Origin: Dirofilaria immitis
Taxonomy: Eukaryota > Nematoda > Chromadorea > Rhabditida > Onchocercidae
Assembly: GCA_024305405.1 (NCBI GenBank)
Contig: JAKNDB010000106.1
Coordinates: 105,935-169,934, forward strand
Direction: 5' to 3'
DNA: 64,000 nucleotides
In this document: positions 56,991 to 64,000 of the stretch, in pieces
Layout of the letters: every line of letters begins with the position of its first letter
Numbering within the stretch: the stretch's first letter is position 1
Made by a program: the position numbers and the translations under genes
The notes under the pieces: generated by a model
Database searches by the model: none
What the model was told of the DNA's origin: nothing
What the model saw: only the letters and a program-made list of their open reading frames with translations

Positions 56991-59888
56991 TCAGGGTATC
57001 GTCGACAATGCAGGAAACGGATTTTGTTTGCTAATAACCAGCTTTCTATGCATATGACTAAGATATCCTTTGATTTTTTCTAAAATTAAAGAGAATAATA
57101 ATCGATTTAGCAGGTGACTAGAAAAATCTTCCACGAAATCCTTGATTAATTTATCATGATCTACTCATCTAAATCAATAATTTTTCCCACTTTTCATCTT
57201 CTTCTCTTCAAGAAAAAAGAGATCATTATGTAAGAATCATCAAAAATTAAAGCTACAACATGTAAATTCAAATTTACCTCCACGATCAAATTTGCAAGTA
57301 TGCATTCTAGTTCATCTTCATCCATATCCACAATGCCAAGCCATCGGATGGCACACATAAATGCCTCATAAGAGATTTGATTTGTTCCATATATTCGAGT
57401 ACTGCATTTTTAATCATAGTTGATGAAATTTATTACTCATCGTAATACCCTAATCCCCTAATCGCTAAAGTCGAAAATTTTAGTACTAGTAATCACTAGC
57501 AAAACGGATAGTGTTGAGTCAAAAATAAAATTGCATGATGTTATGATTTCGAAATAACTTTTGATTCAAAATAAAAATAATAAGGAATTAAACTCACACT
57601 TTTTGAATAAATTACGGAAAGCAATAATTTTCAATTTTTCCAGCATAAGAAATATTCCACACTCTACAAAAACCGCTCATTTTCCATCAATGTTTCATCG
57701 AGTTTTTTAAATTTCCATCCCTTAAATTAAACTATAACTAAGAAACACAATCAAGAAAGATTGACAAATAAAATTCCAGTATTTTCAAAAAAAAGTATAT
57801 TTAAGGACCTCATTTTAATTCATAAGACTCACTTGACACTCTCGACAACAGTGGCGAACTGCTGCAGTTCATATCGCTTCAATAACTCGACACTCGGCAT
57901 ATGTCCGAGAAACATTTTCACTGGTATTAAATAAATCAATATCAGCCGTTTATTCCTGGCGCAATGAGATGGACAGTTTCGGAAAGCATAGGATAATGAT
58001 TCTTCTGCTGGAATATGCATCATTTTAAAAGAAAAAATAGAAAGACGTAAAATTTCAACAAGTCACACTTGAACTCATAGTCTGTAACTTTCAGGCCAAA
58101 GATTCAGAAGTATCAGTCTTCTTGAGGTTTTATTAGTTCGATTATATAACAAAGAAATATCAATATTTCTTCAAAATTAGAAAGATAGAAATATACGCCT
58201 GTTTCTCAAAATCTAATTTTTTTCCTATTATCAAAGTAAAATTCAAACATACATAGCGATAAATCTGAATCAAACATTGCCTTACGTCCCAAATAATATT
58301 TGTATGTAACTTTATCAGCCATTGAAAATGTCTGATATAATGGACCACTATTGTCTATTGCTCTAATAAGTGGTTTAAGCAGATTCAATTTATTTATCTA
58401 AAAAATTAGTAAATCAAGAAAAATACTTATAATCTAATTACTATTTGAATTTTAAAAGAGCTGGCAATTTCTATCCTGAAATCCATTTGAATTCAATGTA
58501 CTGCCATATTTGATGCATAGTTATATTACCACAAGCTGCAAAATAGTCCAAAACTAAGCAGTAAAGTAGTTTCAACTAAGCACAAAGTACTGAAGAAGTT
58601 TCAAGAAAAAAAATCAGTTACAACATACTCGGAAATAAATTCGGAATAGCTGATTGGTAAGATTAAGCATTGCCATCTTCTTCGATGCATGAATTTCTGC
58701 ACGTCTGGAAATAACTCTTTGATGGAAAATTTCAAAAATAATTTCGTCAAAAAAATTTTTGAGGAGAGTCTAAACTTCACACTGAAAAGCTAATGTTAAT
58801 GAATTCATCAGACTGAACGATTTGCTCTATTTTTTTTCCTATATCTAATAAATTATGAACATTTTTTAATTATATTAGAGCACTTTTTGTTTTTCTGAAG
58901 ATTAGTGCTCGATCTATAATAGGGAAATAAAAAACAAATCAAAGAGTGAGATTGAGAGATAAGACTTACACGTCAGCGACACATGTTCGATAGCATTCCA
59001 TCACATAGGTGGCGGATTGTTCATAACAACTACTCTTCTCCGGGTCTCGTAAACGTGATGGTTTATTATCGGCCTAAAACAGTTCAGATTTCCATACCTA
59101 TAATTCAATATGATGATATACATCAATCATTTGATACAAAATGCAAATTTAAAATTTACCGAACGGGCCAAAAGTCGCAAATCAGTGCAGAGAGTATACA
59201 GTATAGGTAAGAACCAGTTTTGATCTTTCTCCTTTTGCAAAATTTCTTTGTTAAACAATTGTATAGCCTAAAACACAACTATACAATTTTCACTTTCTAA
59301 TTTCTTGCTTTCTATAACAATTGTAGAGCTTTATACTAGCGAACCATATACATAAAACTGAGACAGTTTTTCGTGGATATTCGAGCTGCACAAAATAAAT
59401 TGCGCTTTTTCACTTTTTTCACGAAAAATCATAAAGAATTCTAGAAATGGCAAAAGCTAAAGAAAGAATTCAAATTAACCTGAACGTGAATATTGAAGGC
59501 ATTTTCAAAGTGTTCCTTGCTCAAATGATAAATGACAGCTAGATGCAAGCATGCTATTTCATCGAAACTACTATTCAGATATAGTCGACGTTCATCTTCT
59601 GCTTTTTCTAACTAAATATAAGCCTTACAGCATTACTAATCCTTCATGACGTTAAATGATTTTCTGTGCACTCCTCTAGTTTAATTTTTATAAAAAAAAA
59701 TTTGCCATCACTATATGTCTGTTTAAATATGGTATTCAGAAATTTACCTGTAAAAATTTCATTTGAACATGAGAGTCTCCTATCGAAAGTAATCTTGCAG
59801 CTTCTTCAGACAGTTCCCAACTTTCGCCTGACAACAAATCGTTCAACTGTCTGAAATAGTCATTCAAACTCCGCAATGGGTATCCCAT
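56991..59888 (-). CDS. PCID2: PCID2/Thp1 homologue, TREX-2 complex PCI-domain subunit
   Basis: Subunit of the TREX-2 complex at nuclear pores, which links transcription to mRNA export. Ten exons: 59748-59888, 59480-59607, 59160-59267, 58970-59073, 58629-58704, 58253-58397, 57833-58007, 57598-57720, 57278-57401, 56991-57079, giving about 405 residues, close to the human protein. Recognisable text: [19 protein letters not shown] near the start, [89 protein letters not shown], the PCI core [29 protein letters not shown], and the tail [16 protein letters not shown]. Five homopolymers are one base short (near 59605, 57711, 57670, 57602 and 57076). All introns are GT-AG. The gene diverges from csb-1, whose first ATG is 852 bases away. 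Confidence 0.94.
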
Positions 59889-60740
59889 CCTGAAAACTGA
59901 ATTCATTTACTATGCCCCGAATGCTTATATACGGAAATGGTATGGCATACGTGTAGTAGATGTTTACACACGTAACACGCATAAACGTATCGCAACGTAC
60001 AACCTTGAATTTCTCACATCGAAATTCACAAACAAGAGGACGGAATATGAGAGCAACTCAAAACTGTAATGACTAGTGAATTTCGCGACAGATAGTGGGA
60101 AAATTTACGAGAACACATATTTTGTCATGAATTAGAGATTGATAAAACAAAAATAGCATAGATAAAGGAGAGACGAAGAGTGTTAAAGTCTGAAATGTTT
60201 GGTATGTAGGGAGAGGAGAGAAAATTGCTAAACTCATAATAAAGGCCATTCTTTTGAAGGGAGCCTGGGTATTGTTAATTAAGTATTTGAGTATTTGAGT
60301 ATTTGAGGGGTGAGTCTTATCGAATTTGATCAATTTAGAATAGAAGCAAAAGTAGAAAGTTTTATCTCGTCTATAATTTGCATATTACTATAAAATAAAA
60401 TAATAAAATTCATAAATATGACTGCAGAACGATTAATTTGTTGATTGAAACGAATTTGATTTGATTAGATGAATTGAAGTGATATGTTACTTGTGATTTT
60501 TAATCGATTGATAGCATGGAGCTGTTTGTTATTGAATTATCGGTAATCAATAAGATGAAGGTGTAGTTCAAAATTCTTTTTACAGTGATATTGTAGAATA
60601 TCATTTATCAATATGCATCTAATTTCTTGAACTCTTAGCACAGAATACAGTCGTGATTTCGTAAAATTTTTGCCATATTCCTAATATAATTATGTGTCCA
60701 AACAGTGCGCAATTATCGGTTTGACACTTTATTCATCCCG
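59889..60740. promoter_or_regulatory. Shared 5' flank of the divergent PCID2 and csb-1 genes
   Basis: This 852-base gap separates the two start codons, so both promoters must lie here or in upstream untranslated exons. It includes a 9-base unit (GTATTTGA type) repeated three times near 60279-60305. No TATA box or factor site can be assigned. Confidence 0.45.
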
Positions 60741-63700
60741 ATGGATTTGACTGAACAGAAGAAGGATACCGATGCAGGAAATGGAATGCTTCAATCAGAT
60801 TGCCATCAGTCGAGTACCTTCAGTTTTCATCTCGAGGAAATTCAAGAAGATATAAGTGATGTGAATGACCTTGCAGCACTTGCTAACAATAATGTTGCGA
60901 CATATAGTGCCGCTATGCTGGAGCAGGGCCTTCTGCAACAGGCGTGATATTTTTCTTTAAATATTTATTTACATTCATTTAAGGAATGTGTTATATGAAC
61001 ATCAAAATATGAATAAATTTTTAGCAATCCATGCGAAAAAATTTTTTATAATACTGTATAGATGAATATTGAGGAAGAAAGATGTATTGCTTGGCGAAGG
61101 ATTTCATTTGTTTTATAAAATAAATTAAATTAATATCAAATAATATTACAAATAAAGTCGTCGAATAGTTGTAGTAGAGATGGATAGGATATAGGAATTA
61201 GGTTAAACTGGAGAATACTTATTGTTGAGGGAGTTGACTTAAATGTCTTGAAAATGTTAACTGATCAAATGAGCCAGCTTCTAAAAGAAAAGCTCTTTTC
61301 TATGTAATACCGGATCTTTTTAGGTCTACAATATATTAATTATAAAATGATTTAGTTACCAGAACAAAGGATGAGAGATGAACAATATTTTAAGTGATGC
61401 GTATATGATTGTTACAACTTCCGACGTTTAACATAAGTTCTAGCACTTAAACTAAGATACATAGGTTATTTAGCAGATCGGAAGATCAAAGAACTTTGAT
61501 TGTCGGACAAAAGATGAAATATGAATAAATGATTCATTTTCATGGAAAAAATTAAATAAACAATTCTTGTAGTACAAATTTGTATAGTACTTTTATTCCA
61601 GCGCATTTTATAAGTTATTCGGTTTTTTGAAAACCATCTGCTATGTCGATATATTTTTATGCCTCAGTCTTTCAGTTTTACATGTTGTAATTTTTTTATA
61701 TTATTGATGATATTTATCTCAATATCCGCAACAATAGATGAAATTTTCAGTAGAAAATCTAAAATGATATGGGAAATTTCTTTAAAATAAATTAAGTTAG
61801 CAAATTAATTACTTCATATATCATCTAAATCAATTTATTATGACGGGTGTGTTTACTGTTCTCTTCTAGGTTGAAAGGACATTCACTGGAAATCTCGCTT
61901 CCTTGGAAACTACAGTGTCGCAGGATATGAATTCATGTGAAGGATTGCAGACTTTTATAATTAAAAATGCACAGTTTGTAAAATGTGGTGATATGACTCC
62001 TTTTGAAGCGCTTGATAAAGCAGGAAATGATACCTCAGAAGTCGTGTTAGAAGAGCTGAAAATTAAAGAAGACAAAGAAGTACAATTCATTCGAAGTTTA
62101 ATTCGAATATTTCTGCTTCCAATTTATCATATTTTTCTTCTAAAACAAGGGAATAGGAATTCTTAACAGTTATGTTTTTCACTCGAAAGGGGTGATTTTG
62201 TTGTTTTTGCAAATGCTTTTTGTATTTACAGACAAATATCACAGTGAAACTGGAAAATCACAGTGAATCTGTCTCCGATAGCGAATTTTTTCCAAGTGAA
62301 GATGATGAAAATATGTCGTCTGAAATGGAACCCATGGCGAAAAAGAAACGTCGACAAAAATTGTAAAGCCAAGGAAAGTTGAAGAGAAAGAACGGGATGA
62401 TGCTGACGATAATTACTTTAGACGAAGAATACAGTACGATGTTTGCATTAAGTACTAAAATTAAGGAATTGGTACTTGATTCCGAGTTCTTTATAAAATC
62501 CCGAAAAATTGTTTTAATCAAATGTTTTTGGATATAATAGAGCAGTCACACCAATTTTGACCAGATATTATTTTTAATGTTAAGAAATTTAGGACTCATC
62601 TTGCTCGACTTGAACTTTCAAAAATTGAAAGCGGCGAAAGTAGATTACCAGAGGAGAAAGATTTCCACGAATTAAAGAATGACATAAAAATACCTAATGA
62701 TTGTTGGAAAAAATTGTACAAGTTTGTTTTTCCTATAATAATTCATTTAGGGAAGAAAATTTATGAAATTCAATGAAAAATTGAAACGAATTCAAATAAT
62801 TTTATTTTTTCTTCTGTTCATATCATATGCTAAAGTAATAGCACGTAGTAATTACACTTAAAAGATTTAACAACTTTATAGCTGCCAAATTTGGCGAGAA
62901 AAATATAGACTGGAAATTATAAATGATGAGGAGGTATTTTAACATAAGATTAGGCATAAGATTAGAGCAACGATAGATGGCCCAGGAAATCAATCGTAAT
63001 TCAAAGTTATTTAACTTTGCATCGTCGTAAAATCATTTTGAATTATTGCAGATATCAAAAACTGGTGTGAGATGGTTGAATGAACTGCATAGTCAGTGTG
63101 TCGGTGGCATTCTAGCTGATGAAATGGGTCTTGGGAAAACAGTTCAAGTGATTTCTTTCATGAGGGCATTAGCATTTTCTTGTTTGGAAGATAGGGATTT
63201 AGGTAACTTCAAAATTATTCATTCGTTATAATTTTTAGTATTTGAAGCTTTTCAAAGAAAAATTTTAGTTTCTTCTAGATCTTTATCAAATTATTCATTT
63301 ATAGCTTTTTTGGCCTTGGGCCAGTGCTAATCATATGTCCAACAACATTGATATACCAGTGGTTGAAGGAATTTCATAGATGGTTCCCGCTCTGTCGTGT
63401 TGCAATTTTACACAGTAGTGGTTCTTTCCACGGCCAAAGTGCGCATTTAATTCGGAAAATGGTTATCCCGAGAAGGTTTCATTTACGTTTAGAAATTGGA
63501 AATTTTGGGACTTTCAAACTAGAAAAACTAGAAATGCTATGAGAAAAAATATCGTGAAAGTTCGCTTTTAATTGCATTCCAAAAAGGCCATAAAATCATT
63601 TTAGTTTGAAGTTAATATTAATATCATATTAAATAAAAATTGTGCCATTACATTAGTTTTAGTAATGGCAGTGTTTTGCTGACATCATATGGAACATTTG

Positions 63701-63786
63701 CTAAAAATCGAAAACATCTGGTTGACAAAACCTGGCATTATATAATTCTCGATGAGGGTCATAAAATCAGAAATCCGGAAGCACAG
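60741..63786 (+). CDS. csb-1: CSB/ERCC6 homologue, Swi2/Snf2 ATPase (5' part; gene continues past window)
   Basis: Transcription-coupled repair translocase that recognises stalled RNA polymerase II. Seven exons: 60741-60941, 61870-62079, 62232-62433, 62593-62721, 63052-63202, 63305-63475, 63663-63786. N-terminal part: [16 protein letters not shown], matching the conserved CSB N-terminal motif, then an acidic stretch with the basic cluster AKKKRRQK, a likely nuclear signal. Helicase part: [18 protein letters not shown], motif [14 protein letters not shown], motif Ia [18 protein letters not shown], motif II as [11 protein letters not shown]. Three runs are one base short (62356-62360, 63057-63061, 63306-63311). 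Intron 1 uses a GC donor (CAACAG/GCGTGA), and the last boundary seen (GCACAG/GCAATT) may be another GC donor. Motifs III-VI lie beyond the window. Confidence 0.94.
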
Positions 63787-64000
63787 GCAATTGTCTTCAA
63801 TTTTTTATTTGAATTTTTATTTGAATCTTTGGGAAAAGTTCTTTATGAAAGTTTATAACGTCAAGCGGCCTTTTTACATACTCTTTATTGAATTTTACAC
63901 TTTTTTGTTGTTTTTGATGTTCGGTGTAGTAGACTGTTTAGTATCACGAATTTTTTATTGAAGTAGTTTGATATTTCTTCTATACTGAAATCACAGATCT
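63787..64000 (+). other. csb-1: csb-1 intron (probable) at the window edge
   Basis: After motif II the frame runs into low-complexity phenylalanine/leucine text and a stop, so it reads as an intron. A CAG at 63992-63994 could be the next acceptor; the window ends too soon to tell. Confidence 0.5.

Noticed and set aside
56773..57057. 94-codon plus-strand open frame
   Set aside because: It is the antisense shadow of the last PCID2 exon, whose [12 protein letters not shown] tail is on the minus strand.

Overview
The window is AT-rich, intron-dense animal DNA from a nematode. Five things point there: a chemoreceptor of the nematode-specific Srsx type and a second of the Sra/Srab type; a short run of TTAGGC telomere hexamers; a 20-of-22 match to the SL1 spliced leader; close tandem genes that look like an operon; and short exons ending in TTTCAG. 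The general look (AT content, mostly 100-400 base introns, BEL/Pao relic) suggests a spirurid or filarial worm, but the species cannot be named from the sequence alone.

Layout. Positions 1-1440 are the edge of an rDNA unit on the minus strand: 28S 5' part, ITS2, 5.8S and part of ITS1. The 18S gene is absent. Positions 1500-4860 hold a decayed BEL/Pao retrotransposon with no recognisable gag or protease. A degenerate SL1-RNA-like sequence lies at 5123. From 7.7 to 12.4 kb there are two old tandem duplications with scraps of a C2H2 zinc-finger gene. A complete Srsx receptor gene (303 residues) follows at 13.5-15.6 kb. After a gene-poor 6 kb comes a minus-strand pair: lig-1 (DNA ligase I, 22.8-28.3 kb) and, 129 bases downstream, a small unrecognised gene (21.6-22.6 kb). 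At 32.0-34.2 kb are two paralogous minus-strand genes for small secreted, dibasic-processed peptides. A Sra/Srab-like receptor (328 residues) is at 39.0-41.4 kb. Positions 41.4-49.3 kb are gene-poor and hold the telomeric run and several tandem repeats.

The right end is a housekeeping block: kars-1 (lysyl-tRNA synthetase, 49.3-54.3 kb, with a candidate alternative mitochondrial first exon), a small unrecognised gene (55.3-55.9 kb), the PCID2/Thp1 homologue (minus, 57.0-59.9 kb), and divergently the start of csb-1 (CSB/ERCC6, 60.7 kb to the window edge). lig-1, PCID2 and csb-1 act in DNA joining, mRNA export and transcription-coupled repair, but nothing here shows that they work together.

A caution for the whole window: conserved exons of all these housekeeping genes go out of frame repeatedly, each time because a homopolymer run is one base short (about 20 cases). 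Adding one base per run restores continuous homology and correct splice phases. This looks like sequence error, not gene death, so exon models below are given with those breaks noted.
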